Shown here piece by piece: positions 20,991 to 32,960 of a stretch of DNA of 64,000 nt. Position 1 is the first letter of the stretch. Each line of letters begins with the position of its first letter. Made by a program: the position numbers and the translations under genes. Source of the stretch: Metellina segmentata (Eukaryota; Arthropoda; Arachnida; Araneae; Tetragnathidae); assembly GCA_947359465.1 (NCBI GenBank), contig OX375879.1, forward strand, positions 91,562,578 to 91,626,577, read 5' to 3'. The notes beneath the pieces were generated by a model. The model made no database searches and was not told where the DNA came from. It saw only the letters and a list, made by a program, of their open reading frames with translations.

Positions 20991-21372
20991 AAGTCATACC
21001 ACTTTCAGGGCTAACACAGGCGAAAGAAACTATCGGAAATCTCTCGCCCCTGCGTGGTTCAAGTGCAGACACCTCTCCGCAGGCAATCGGATACGCTCTC
21101 CTAATTGGGGAGACTGCCCGGGGACACTCCCAAGACGCTCGTGCGAGCGACTCGGGACTCGTGCTGAGAAGCCGATGAGCTTCCCCTCCCCACTCGGTAA
21201 TTAAATTAAACCAGGCATCGTTCACTGACCCGGAATCTGCACCAAATTCGAAGATCAAGGTCAGCGAGAAAATGAGTCCCAAATTGAAGACACATCCCCT
21301 TTCGCTATACCACGACACGAGTGACATCCGGAGGCTGCCTGCCCAGGGAATGTTCACTAAAGTGGGTCGTTC
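20991..21372. other. GC-rich unassigned block
   Basis: Clearly richer in G+C than everything around it. A long open frame on the minus strand (20896-21357, 153 codons, beginning MNIPWAGSLRMSLVSWYSER) spans it but runs into the palindrome repeat at its end and shows no domain. Possible promoter, conserved non-coding block or unrecognised exon; I cannot decide. Confidence 0.3.
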
Positions 21373-21728
21373 TTTACTCTGGACGCGAGGGAAAGACAGA
21401 TTTAATTAGGGCTTTTGTTTTCCGCCGCTTTGTAACCTTCCCCAGGCTATCTTGATTGAACTGATTGAAAAACCCTGTGTTCGGATCGCTATGGCTTATC
21501 GAGGTTAGAATTAGATTTCAGAATTTTGCATGCAGATTAAAGGTTGTATTGAAGGTGGGAAAATTTGAGTTTTTTCGCTGAGTGGGATGTTTGTTTTCCT
21601 GTATCGTGGAATAGAATATCAGGAAATGAGTCCACATAACCTGTGTGGGTGGGAGTGATTTCTCTCAAGCCCGATTTGAAAGCTTTTAATCGTTTCGTAG
21701 AATTACTCGAGAGATGTGTGAAGGCAAC
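21373..21728. other. non-coding, nothing recognised
   Basis: Transition from the GC-rich block to the SINE cluster. Confidence 0.35.
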
Positions 21729-22042
21729 GGTATCCAAGTGCAAAGAGTAACAGATTAGCAGACAGAGTAACGGTTGCGAGGTGAAAAAACTCGGTCCAAC
21801 TAAAGACAATCGTGGAATCAATACACCGGACTGAGTGCATGTTGCATTTGTTAAAAGTCCTCATGCTAGCGTGGTGTAGACGTTTGAAGAGTGGGGTCCC
21901 AGCTCAGGTGCTGACCTCGTCATCTGACCCAGGTTCAAAATTACCTGGTGGTTTTGGGGATATTTATCTCCCAGTTTGATCCTGGACCTTCATCAATAGC
22001 CCGTTGTGTAGCTTCGGTGCAACGTTAATTGACTACTTAACT
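21729..22042 (+). mobile_element. SINE copy S5 (type A head)
   Basis: Full-length: head from GGTATCCAAGTGCAAAGAG with a decayed box B, body GTTTGAAGAGTGGGG, CAGCTCAGGTGCTGACCTCG, and end CGGTGCAACGTTAATTGAC. It is followed by ACTAGAAATGTGTC, the same flank that follows S7, so SINE and flank were duplicated together. Confidence 0.85.
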
Positions 22043-22087
22043 AGAAATGTGTCGATCTCGATGAATCGGCATGAATTCAAGATTTGG

Positions 22088-22278
22088 TAATGGTAATGGT
22101 AATTTTATTTAACGTCGTACTAGAGCAACACAACGGGCTATTGACGACGGTCCGGGTAATTGGTAATTTTTAGTTAACGTCGTACTAGAGCAACACAACG
22201 GGCTATTGACGACGGTCCGGGATCAGTCCCTCAAGGGAAAGATCCGAGGACAACACCTCGTAATTTTGAACCACGTCT
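22088..22278 (-). mobile_element. SINE copy S6, inserted 3' end with target duplication
   Basis: Minus orientation and 5'-truncated, bounded by a perfect AGATTTGG duplication (22080-22087 and 22279-22286). Its tail is (ATTACC)n on its own strand. The first 75 bases are present twice in tandem (TTTAACGTCGTACTAGAGC at 22107 and a near copy at about 22172). The target is the flank of S5, which dates S6 after S5. Confidence 0.88.
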
Positions 22279-22372
22279 AGATTTGGAGAATATATTTAAG
22301 TTCTATGTACGGGCAAACACTTTCGATACTAAAAATGGAATAATTCTGTTTTTTCACCTAATTGATATTTGA

Positions 22373-22660
22373 GGTAGCCCAGTTGAAAGTAACGGATTAG
22401 CAACCGGAGGGTTGTGAGGTCGAAACTCGTTCTACTAAAGACAATATAGGGGCTGGGTGTATGTTAAATTTCCTCATGCTGGCGTGGTGAAGAAGTTTGA
22501 AGAGTTGGATGCCAGCTCAGGTGTTGACCTCGTCATCTGACCGAGGTTCATGATTACGTGATGTTGTTGTGGGATCTTTATCTTCCAGTTGGATTCCGGA
22601 CCTTCATCAATAGCCCGTTATGTCGCTCCGGTGTGATGATTTTAATTGACTGCCTAACTA
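22373..22660 (+). mobile_element. SINE copy S7 (type A head)
   Basis: Full-length: GGTAGCCCAGTTGAAAGTAA (box A region), GGGTTGTGAGGTCGAAACTC (box B region), then the body and GTGTGATGATTTTAATTGAC. With its 120-base flank (to about 22790) it forms the second unit of a tandem duplication whose first unit is S5 plus flank. Confidence 0.88.
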
Positions 22661-22874
22661 GAAATGTGTCTATCTCAATGATTCAAGATTTGGAGGACAT
22701 AATGAAGTTTTATTTATGGGCAAAAACTTTCGATGGCAAAAATCGAATAATTATTATTTTTGCGTAATTGTTATTTGAGAAATACACTCAGAAATGAATC
22801 GAACCTGTTCCTCCTAGAATTAGTGTCTCAAGACATTAGACATGTGAATGCGTGTGTATGTGGTTGGTTAGTTC

Positions 22875-23099
22875 CACCTAGATTTCGCATGTTGTCAAAG
22901 TTGGGTCAAACCCACAGAGCCATCAAATCGAAATAGGAAATAATAGTATCAACCGAAAAATCAAATAAAGGGAAATAATGATGGACCAACACCTAGATTT
23001 CGCATGTTGTCAGAGTTGGGTCAAACCCACAGAGCCATCAAATCGAAATAGGAAATAATAGTATCAACCGAAAAATCAAATAAAGGGAAATAATGATGA
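22875..23099 (+). repeat. 115-bp tandem duplication, near-identical
   Basis: Two units starting CACCTAGATTTCGCATG at 22875 and 22990; one base difference (CAAAG/CAGAG) noticed. Each ends AAAGGGAAATAATGATG. A very recent event or a copy-number polymorphism. Confidence 0.95.
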
Positions 23100-25225
23100 A
23101 AAATGTGATTGCAACCCTTTGAAATGAGGAGAAAAACAGCACTACCGTGTAATTCAATGCTAGATAGTCAAAGTAATTCATTATCTTGACCAGACGTCTT
23201 CCATTAACCCAGCAGTTATATACCGTCCATTTTAAAAGCATGCAATTTTCTACTAGGATTCTCCAGAAATGAGTACTATCGTGATAAATCAACCCTCTAA
23301 ATAGTAATAGATTCAATGAGACATGTCAAAGATCTGGTCAGTTTTGCTAATGATAAGATAACTTGTCAAATCAAAGCTTCATTAAAATTCTCTTAAATAC
23401 TTTTTTCGGGAAGGGAATCCTTTGATTGATTAACACTCTCGACAAGACAAAGCAATACTTTTTCGCATAATAATAGGTTTTGTTATTGTTATTTCAAAGA
23501 ACATTACGTAATAAAAAAACAGAAATACCTGTAATTTATACACAAATTTTACTAACATAACTGTAATGTACTGTTTAAAAGAGCGTAAAAAGTAATCCAT
23601 GAAGAAAAACTCATATTACCTACTCAAACCATGAGAAATTTTACTTAAACTAGTTTTTTCACATATATGATAGCATAATGTATTATTAACGGGCAATCAT
23701 TTCATTCATTTCACAAAATTTACACCTAGTTTGTTCGACTAGTGACCGACGCAGAATTCGTTTGTTTACAACTGAATCGTCTTTTTTTTTTTACAATTCG
23801 ACCTCAATGAACTGTGTACCACTGGAAACCTTCACAGATCCATTATTCTTTGGAATGCATTACGGTTCAAAGTTGGATGGAACTTACCCTCATTAGTTCC
23901 TCGAACGGTTCATAAAACTCAACGAACCGAGGCGAAATTCCATTCAGAACCCCTAAGAAGAAAAAAAAACTTCCTTCATTTGCCGTTGCAAATTCAATGA
24001 AAAGAATATTAGTAAAAAAGCACTTGACTGATAGTCAATAATTCGAGCACATGCGCGAGGAAAGATAATCAGGGGGGAACAACTCAACTCCAGCATGGTT
24101 TCACAAAAGGAAAACGTGACTTTAGGTACCAGGAGTACGGCAACACTTTCGTTTACAGACAACCACACCACTTATCGGAATAACATCGCTCCGTTTAGGC
24201 TGGTTATTCGAAGAAGTGGATTCATTTTTAAGGGTTGTGGGTTCATAGCGAAAACGAAGAATATTTTTCAAAACATGTATGTCACGACATTATTTATTTC
24301 TTCGGTACAAAAGAAGTTTTCGAAGAAATTCTCTGTGGGTTTTCAGTGCAAGACAAAAATTATTGAGAACTAAGGGCAATTATTATCGATAAAATGAGTT
24401 GAACACAAAAGTTCGAATGTTAGATTTAATCACAACCGTTTTTTATCAATTTTCCGGTTTGGTTCTTTGTCATTATGCAGGGTTTTGAGAATTTTTCTAC
24501 GGAGAAAAGATTCTATCGAATGAAGAGAGCTACGATTAGTGGGTTAATATTACGCTCTAGTAAACACACAATTTAATACGGATTACCGATTAACTAAAAT
24601 AGTTATGCCTTGTTGGATAACAAAGAGTCGGAAATTTACTCTTGAATGGTTTTTTCCCTCAGTCTGAAATCCTGCATAGAAAGCCTACTGCAAGAAGGTT
24701 ATCAGTGAAGTCCGGATATTTAATCTAATTATTTATTTAAAAACTTAGAAAATCAAAAACACATTCCTAAAATTTGAATAAACATCCTTTACCAGCTTTG
24801 TAATCGCATTTTTCTAAACTATAAAGTTGTACGTTTGAAACGAAACAATTTCCAGGAGAAAAGGGGAAATACTCAACAAACATTCATGAACAGAATTTTG
24901 CATTTTTTTTTAAAGTACACCTAAGAAAAAATACAAAGAAAATTCTGTTTTTGAATAAGTTATAATTACACGTATTCTAAACACTAAAAAATATATACAT
25001 GTCCAAAAATGAAAGATAATTCTAAATTCGTACCGAACACGATAATTTTATTTCGATCCAGTAGACCATGAGTGGGATATTTTGAAGGTTGAATTGCAAT
25101 CTAAACAACACTAACAAGGGCTACACAAAATCAAAGCTATTCTCGAGTGTACGAATGGGACTCCTTTCGGCAGGAACTCTTGAACAGCCTTATAGTAAGA
25201 ATGCCTGAGGGTTGTGAGGCTTGTA
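23100..25225. other. non-coding, mostly AT-rich
   Basis: A degraded palindrome-repeat fragment (GATCTGGTCAGTTTTGCTAATG...GATAACTTGTC) lies at about 23332-23369. Frames at 23038-23316 and 23953-24373 have no splice or domain support. Nothing else recognised. Confidence 0.4.
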
Positions 25226-26366
25226 CAGTCAATACCGACTGTATGGTCACCCTCTTATAAGGTCACCCCGCTTATATGGTCAGTTTTCTAAAGTCCCGTC
25301 TAACTTAATAGGCAACATGTGTTAAAGCGCACCACTTATATAGTCATGTTAGTTTCCTGGCGATGGGCGATTTTTTCATCTTTTCAATGAGGTTAACAGT
25401 TCTTTTTTTTTTTTTTTGAAAAAAAAAATAATTGTTGTAACCTTTCTTAAGTCGGGGATCAACACAGGGATTGACCAGAAGATAAAAAAAGTCTTTACGA
25501 CCCCGGAGAGGACCTGAATTTACACCTTTACTTCTCTCCCCCTTCCCTCCATTTCTCTTTTAAGTTGAATTATTGTCGGCGTTACCCCCCCCCCTCAATT
25601 CTCTTCCTCCCCACGCACACACAACAGGTGGACATCTGTCTGTTTATTGGTTGAAGTTATCTCTCCCTGTTTGAAAAGTACGTTGAAATTGAGACGATAA
25701 ATGTAAAGAACATTTTGTTTCGTTTGGTACGTGACGAATAAGAACGTTCATTTATTTTAAAAATTTTTATTTGTTTTTTGTCTGTGACAAATTGTTCCTC
25801 TGCTCAAAATAAAAACGGAAACGAAAAAAATAAGTTTGAAATTAGCGTTCTTTTATGCTGTTGACATTCCAAAGAAAACAATAATAATTAAATTCCATTA
25901 CATTCATTTAAAAATGTTCTAGATTGAATTTAAAAATTTTCCGCGACCCAAAAATTGAAAAAAATTTGGACTACCTGTGTGCCAAATTCCATTATTGTAA
26001 GTACCGTAGATTCTTTAGGACTATGATAACGAAAAACAGAAAAACAAACACTTCGTTTTATAATAATAGATAAGTGCATTGAATATGGATGCACGTACAT
26101 ATGCGTACAGTACTTAGATTTTAAGGTAAGCTGATAAAATTCAATAAACATATTGCATAATTCGTACTTCAGTCTTTATTTCGCGTATTAATTTTTTAAA
26201 TGTTTTTAAAAGTTTAATTATTTGTTTATGACCATTATATTCTGATAAGTTAATAGAATTCTGCCATAATTAAATAGTGTAGTACTGTTCCGCATATATA
26301 GTCACCCCGCTTATAGGGTCTGATTTTTCTGGACCGCTGAACTGACCATATAACCGATATTGACTG
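25226..26366. mobile_element. pogo/Tigger-like element, non-autonomous
   Basis: TA duplications at 25224-25225 and 26367-26368. Ends CAGTCAATACCGACTGTATGG and, reverse-complemented, CAGTCAATATCGGTTATATGG. Subterminal words GTCACCCCGCTTATA occur near both ends in the same sense. CAGTCAA-type TIRs with TA targets fit the pogo branch. The interior (1141 bp total) shows no transposase. Confidence 0.85.
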
Positions 26367-26698
26367 TATTAGGATTAGATATAGCACATTTCCTATTAGG
26401 TTGCTTTTGACAGACCAAAAATGCATTTTTTGCAATGACTGAAGCAGATAAATATGTTTTCCTAAGTATATTTCCCTCATTTATTAAGTTCCCAGCAGTA
26501 GCAAAAGACAGGTGGTTGTTCTTATTTTTTATTCCTTTTAGCTTGTGGAGTAAAATAAGAACACCTACATGCCTCGCATAGCTTTTACAGCTTATATCTC
26601 ACACTTAGCTTATCTACAAAGCACCACATATTGCACATAGAATATTCATTTATTATTTAAAGTAATTCAGTGCAGGTACTTGATATGTATGTATTTTT
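26367..26698. other. non-coding, nothing recognised
   Basis: AT-rich. Confidence 0.4.
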
Positions 26699-26737
26699 TA
26701 AATTAACGTCCCACTGGAGCAACACAGCGGGTTATTT
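26699..26737 (-). mobile_element. SINE fragment S8 (3' end only)
   Basis: AAATTAACGTCCCACTGGAG then CAACACAGCGGGTTATT equals the last 40 bases of the SINE on the minus strand. Confidence 0.75.
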
Positions 26738-27552
26738 AATTGGTATATGATTCATCTCAGATTGCAGCATCCTTAATTTTTGGACTTGTGTGTGCAGCTA
26801 AATTACACTGAGCAATTAGGTGATTTTAACACTATCAAAAATTTAAAAGAGTATGTTGGCAGAAATTTTAATTCTTTGTCCCTGAAAAAATTTGTAATAT
26901 CTGCAGATGTGAGTGAAGTAAATAGATTCACTTAGAGAAGATTTTTCTTCAGCACGTTTTTATTCAATTTGTAATTGTATTTTTCATGGTTAAAAGACAA
27001 GAAATTTAAAGAATATTTTGAATTTCAATGTATTTTATTTAGAATATTGTTACGTTTTGAATCAATAAAGCGTTTAGCATTTAATTTTTATAGTAATATA
27101 TTTTGGTATTTTCTTATTTTTTCATAGGTATAACTAATTGCACATACCTTGTTTTCTTATAACATGTTAAAGTTTGACAAAACATATGACGAATTCCCCA
27201 ATATGTTTGGTAATGAAAAAAAAACAGCGTAAATAACAGGTGCTGCATCCTGTAATTCGAAATCAATTACTCAAGATTCAAAATTATCTATGTAATTATA
27301 CAAAATATGTTTCTCAGTGTTGTCATGGTTTCAATTAGGAATGTATTTTGAAACCTCCTAGATAAGAATTTTGAGAAAATCTTTTGTAGTTAGAGACTTG
27401 TCTAAAAATATCTGGATAATCTTATCAAATTTGGTCAGTAAATTCATGTAATTTGCTTTTTTTATAATTTTGTTCCTCATAATCCTAGTCACCTTTAAAG
27501 AGTATAGTAGTAATTTGCTTTCCCCAAGCTATATTAGTTATATTAGCATAAT
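26738..27552. other. AT-rich non-coding stretch
   Basis: Nothing recognised. Confidence 0.4.
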
Positions 27553-28283
27553 ACCGCCATCACCAGCCTGTGTATGACCTGCTGTACAAGAGGGGAGCAA
27601 CTGTTCGCCTAGCAGACGGTGTACCCTGACACGACCATCGACGTGATGAATGAGAAAACGGGATTCATCTGACCAGGCAACTCTCTTTCACTCATCCAGG
27701 GGTCCAGTCTAGATGTTCCCGGCCCACTGTAGGTTGGTCCATAGTTGACGATGACGCTTGGTCGCAGAGGCACACGAGTGGGACGTCTGCTGCACAGTCC
27801 CATATTCAACAGTGTCCGGTGAACTGTTTGTGCCGAAACACTTGCGTTTGGACTTGCATTGTATTGGGTTGTCAGCTGATCCACTGTCTCGCGCCGATTT
27901 TGCTTTGTCGAGCGGGACAGTCTTCGACGTCCTTTTTCTTTGATGACGGATCAACGACCAACACCTTGGCGTCTACTTCTGGTGTCACCATCATTTATCC
28001 ACTTTGCATGAATATTAACAACAGCAGATCGTGAACAACCTAGCAGTCGTGCAGTTTCGGTGATACTCGTTCCGAGTCTTCGAGCCAATATGATCTGCCC
28101 TCTACCAAATTCGCTTAGATCAACAGCCTTTCCCATCACTCGCAAAAGTAAGTGCAAGAATGATTCTTACCTTCTCCAGCAGCAGTTAAATACCATTATC
28201 ACTTAATCACGTGCCATCCACGTCAAACAGACGAGTTCATTGAAAAATGTGGGGATGGTCATAATGTTTTGGCTCGTCAGTGT
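27553..28283 (-). mobile_element. Tc1-like element, half only
   Basis: Minus orientation. The 5' terminal inverted repeat is present at 28258-28283 (CACTGACGAGCCAAAACATT on the element strand), followed by leader and the first half of a transposase gene. The sequence breaks off at about 27553, so the other TIR and the catalytic end are missing. Confidence 0.9.
27570..28136 (-). pseudogene. Tc1 transposase, N-terminal half, frameshifted
   Basis: Tc1-family DDE transposase that binds TIRs through two helix-turn-helix domains and moves into TA. Start [20 protein letters not shown] (28136), then [20 protein letters not shown]. The frame shifts after GVGR (about 27955), and the next parts (QLTTQYNASPNASVSAQTVH; WSDESRFL region) lie in other frames. 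The first catalytic Asp (WSDES) is reached, the other two acidic residues are lost with the truncation. Dead. Confidence 0.88.
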
Positions 28284-30440
28284 ATATCAAATCTGTCTAA
28301 GAAACTTTTGCAAAATATGACAAAGCTATAATATTTTGAATGAGAAAATAAATATATTTTAAATTTTAATCTTATACTACACTTATACTAGATTATCTGC
28401 ATGAAAATAAGTTGCTGTTTGAGATCTATGGTTTCTTTAACTGAATAATCCATGAGTCACAAGACACTAAATACAAACTTAAATTGTGTAATTTAAGGTG
28501 AGTCTCTCAAGGGGTTCTACAATTTCCCTTACATTTTCTTCAATTTCTAACTATGTTAAATGTTATTTTTCAAACTTTTGATTTCTAAATTCCTTTATTG
28601 TCAACTTATTTTTCTTACTTTCTTTTCAAACGATGTAATAAAGAGAGGGATTAGTAATCGAAATAGAAGAAAATTATTATTAAGAGATAGTTTGACATTT
28701 TAAAATTGAAATAACAAGCAGATGGGTTCGTTGTTTTAAAAAGTACGCTATACTTTTATCAGCGTAACCATTACAAGAATTACATCCTCATGTCCAGTAC
28801 AATGAGCTCAAGCAGATCGTAAGGTAAGATTGTATATTGGCATGCTTTGCAAGTTTCGAATCCTTCAATAAAAAGAACACTTAATAGTCGATCAGTAGAA
28901 ACCACTTCCCAGTAACTTTCCATAAATACACTTAAGCTTATTCCTAAAACACAGGTTGAGTCCGTGTTTTTTGCATTCAAACCGATTATGGACAAAGTAG
29001 AACGCTTGTGCAATGAAGTGTTTTGGAACACGCTATAATTTGCGAGAGGGAAACAAGAGGATAAAACTAATTAGCTACGTCCTCCCACAATTCGATCGCC
29101 CAAATGGTTATTGTAAACGAAATTAAATGAATGCCTTATTTCCTTAAGAGATCAAAGAATTGACCTTACCTAAATGAAAAGGGAAAACATTTAGGTAAGA
29201 CGTAGAGTCTAGTTTTATTTATAGAGTAATCTCGAACTAGAAGTTCAGTTAAAAATAACCTGAAACCAACGGATTGTGTGTGAAAATAGACATTTTTTCG
29301 GGGGGCAAGTCATAAAATTAATTTGATGGAGAGTTAAATTATTACAAATCAAATGGAAATGGAAACTTAACTATTTGTTCGTTGTCCTCAGGATCAAGAA
29401 CAACTATTCCTACGAAAGAACCTCTGCATATTTGACAAAGTTCTTCTGCAAAACTTTGGAAATATACTGTTCGAAAATTTAGATTTATTTAAATACCGTT
29501 GGTTAAACAAGATGAAACTGGCACATCAAAGGCAAAAAAAAAAAAAAAAAATTTAAACGTCTAGTGTTTCGAAGAAAAACATTTTAAACAAACTTATGGC
29601 TGGATAAATAAAATGATAAAAAATAACAATTAAAAATACATTAGATGTATTTTAGATGTACCGGGAAAATGCCAAAGCAACAAATCAATCAATGTTATTT
29701 GGATAAGATAAACATGGTTTTTTTTTCTCATAGCCAAATGAAATGTAATCACTTCCCTTAAGAACTCAAATACGTAATTTAATGGTAATTGAAAGTTATT
29801 TTTACTGGGCATGTTTAAACTTTCTATTATGCGGGAGACTTATTTATACAAATGCATATTTGAAGCGTTATAGCGAAATCTACATCGAAGCGAATGTATC
29901 TCAAACTGTTATAAAACTTAAAATGGAGATTAGTTTTATCATCTGTTTCAAAAAAAAAAGGGTATTTTTTCAAAGCACGTCTTTTAAAGTCGTCTCTTTT
30001 GAAATCAGAAATAAAGCTGCATGAAACAAAATTGCTCGTTTTACTGTAATTGGCATAACATTTTTATCAGCTACCCATTATTTTTATTAAGTACATTTAA
30101 TTATCAGTTATTACTTTTATTATTACTTATTTAAAATTCGCTATATTTCATATTCAATTTATTTCTACTTATTCTTATACCTATAACGCAGACAATAAAT
30201 GTGGCCTCCTGGATTCGTTCATCTTAAATTTATAGTCTCATTAGATTAATGAAGTACATATTTGAGTTATTGGGTAATGTGTATAATGAAATTTTAGAAA
30301 TATTTATTTCGGAAATTGTTAATACTAATTTCAAGCCCCAGGATCATTTTTCCCAATAGTTTTCAGACTACAATAGTATTGATGGATAAAATAGGCTCTT
30401 CAGTTTGATGCCAATAACTTTCGAAAATATTTTGCAGATT
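28284..30440. other. AT-rich non-coding stretch
   Basis: Contains an 18-base poly(A) at 29534-29551. A minus-strand frame of 83 codons at 28780-29031 is unsupported. Nothing else recognised. Confidence 0.4.
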
Positions 30441-30448
30441 AATTAATT

Positions 30449-31038
30449 CAGGGCTCGAAATACCCGGGTGCACAGGTGCACTGTGCACCTGAAAATAAAA
30501 TTGTGCGCCTAATTCTTTCCCTCTAGGTGCACGCAGTGCACCTGTTAAAAAAAGCGGGCCAAACCTATTTTATGTTATTTTGATGCATGTACAAAATATT
30601 AGTATCGACCTCTCTCGCTCTAAAGGAACGTAATTAAAATTCCTAAATACACACTATGCAAAAACTTTAATCCAGAAAATGCTACGTTGCAATGAAGGAA
30701 AAATACAAAAAGAAGGATGGAGACTAAATCTTATGGGTGAATATCTGCCATAAACGTAGACGTTTCTGATTGCTCACCAATGTCTGATGATGGCTGAATA
30801 TTCATAAGTAATAATTTCGCAGATAAAAAAAAAGTTTAAATATTTTTATTTACTATATACTAGTAACATATCGAAACATACCCAACTAATAAAGTAGTAT
30901 ACATTACATTAATGCATTGATAATCTTATATTACGTTTTTTTTTTTAAATATGCACCTAAAATATAATCTGTGCACCTAATTTAAATACTTAGGTGCACC
31001 TTGTGCACCTGTATTTAAAAAATCCATTTCGAGGCCTG
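30449..31038. mobile_element. short hAT element rich in AGGTGCAC motifs
   Basis: Perfect 8-bp duplication AATTAATT (30441-30448, 31039-31046). Ends CAGGGCTCGAAAT and, reverse-complemented, CAGGCCTCGAAAT. Near both ends are inverted AGGTGCAC/GTGCACCT words, at least eight in all (for example GGTGCACAGGTGCACTGTGC at 30469 and AGGTGCACCTTGTGCACCTG at about 30993). Length 590 bp, no coding part. Confidence 0.92.
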
Positions 31039-31046
31039 AATTAATT

Positions 31047-31414
31047 CGATTGTATACAAATATGCATGTTTATTTCGTGGTGGTTTTTGTGTCACAGTTT
31101 GTTACGCTGCAACAAAGGTATATTAAAATACAAATATTTTATTAGTTTTACAAAAATGTGCGGTCTTATATAAACCAATATAGCAGGTAGTTTTTGCTGT
31201 GCAATATCTGTCGCCAATTAAAGGCGTATTAAAAAACGAACAATTTTATTTAAAAAAATTTTAATGCTTAGTTTGGCACAAGCCAGGTGTTCAATATGCG
31301 TGAGGCACCTAATGACCATTTTAAAAACTGTCAGTGAGAGTGAACACGCTACAGCAGTTAATTTTCAATTGTTTTGATACACTTTCGGGAAAGGAATACT
31401 TCTCTTCTTATATC
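31047..31414. other. non-coding, nothing recognised
   Basis: AT-rich. Confidence 0.4.
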
Positions 31415-32461
31415 AATATAGTATACCTTACTATAACTACGATCTGTTGAAATATCTAACGCCTATTAAGCAAGACATAGATAGTAAGCCCTGGTGTATA
31501 AAAGCACATAGCAAACCATTAAATATGTTATAAAAAAAGCTTCACTTAGCTTCATTCTTTGAATTAAACATTGATACACTTCTAATTGTTATGATATGGC
31601 ATACCAGACTACTAAATTTTTTTATTTGTAACTACAACATAACACAAAAACCTTTTAACTAATGTACTAAAAAAAATTTTCTTTGTGGAAAAATACATTT
31701 ATATTTTTTTCCAAGTTCGTATAATTGACAGGACACACGGAAATATGTCTGTAAGAACAGATTAGTGATTTAATAAACGACTAAAAAGCATTTTAAAGCT
31801 AATCCTTTAAACATAGAATTGAAATCCTTTCTTAACTAATCTCAAAACCTCCTTTGAAAAGTCCAAAAATTCCACCGCAATTTCATTTTCATTTCTTAGT
31901 TTAATAAACAGACCGACATCCGAGAAGGCATGCTATTATATCTTACAGTAACTATGATATGTTGAAATATGTAACGCCTATTAAGCATGTCATGGACAAT
32001 TAGCCCTTATGTATAAAAACACAATCTTAGAGCACATACCAAACCATTAAATATGTTATGAATAAGATTCACTTAGTTTCAATCTTTGAATTAAGTATTG
32101 GTACAGTTCTAGTTGTTATCATATGCCAGACTACTAAACCTCTTTAGTTGTAACTACAACGTATCACAAAAAATTCTTAACTAATACACTGTAAAAGCTT
32201 TTCTTTGGCAAAAAATATATGTATTTGTATTTTTTTTATTTCGTATAATTGACAGGATACACTGTAATATGTCTTTAAGAACAGATTAGTGATTCAATAG
32301 ACGTGACTAAAAAGCATTTTAAAGCTAATCCTCTAAACCTAGAATTAAAATAATTTTTAAACTGATCTCACAGCCTGCTTTGAAAAGTCCAAAAGTTCCA
32401 TAGCAAATCTCATTTTCACTTCTTATTTTAATAAACGGACCGACATCCGACAGGGCATGCA
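31415..32461 (+). repeat. tandem duplication of about 520 bp, two units
   Basis: Unit 1 31415-31932, unit 2 31933-32461. Shared in order: GTTGAAATAT, AACGCCTATTAAGCA, CAAACCATTAAATATGTTAT, CAGACTACTAAA, GTAACTACAAC, AATTGACAGGA, AACAGATTAGTGATT, AAAAAGCATTTTAAAGCTAA and GACCGACATCCGA at the ends. Divergence with several small indels shows it is old. Confidence 0.9.
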
Positions 32462-32739
32462 CAGAAACATAACAATTCAATGAAGCCGTTTCTTTACACA
32501 AACATAATCCTCGGATCTTCTCCATCTCAGGAGACAAAGGGTTCCATCCCACGTAAACAATAACAGCATCCTACGCTCGATATTCCATCAAGAGTTCGAC
32601 TTCCATCAACCACCTGAGACAAAGGAAGCAAGGGGGCTTCTCCAGTGAATCGGAAAATCATCAGTGATCTTTAACGATGACGGGGACATTGAAAAACGAA
32701 GTTGGAAACTGACGTTTGGCCTGACGGATGCCATTGAAA

Positions 32740-32960
32740 AGGAACCGATTGTTAAGCCATTATGCACGAAGTTTCTAACGGTTGTAATTCGGAAATAGCT
32801 GGGCTCGTCGATGATGGTGTAACGGAAGATCTTTATCGCTTCTCGACCTGGACGAGCGATCGGATTGAAGAGATTGCCGAGAGAGGACTCGAATGCTGCC
32901 TGATGGAAGGATGTTGGTTTCACGTTCTAGAAACTGGGTTTCTTATTTTTCTTGAATGAA
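32740..32960 (+). repeat. local duplicate block D1, copy 1
   Basis: From GGAACCGATTGTTAAG to AGAAACTGGGTTTCTTATTTTT; repeated at 33640-33815. A 65-codon frame (32762-32959, MHEVSNGCNSEIAGLVDDGV...) covers it but is not preserved in the second copy, which argues against coding. Confidence 0.75.

Noticed and set aside
20896..21357. 153-codon minus-strand gene
   Set aside because: Runs into the palindrome minisatellite, lacks splice sites and domains; kept only as an unassigned GC-rich block.
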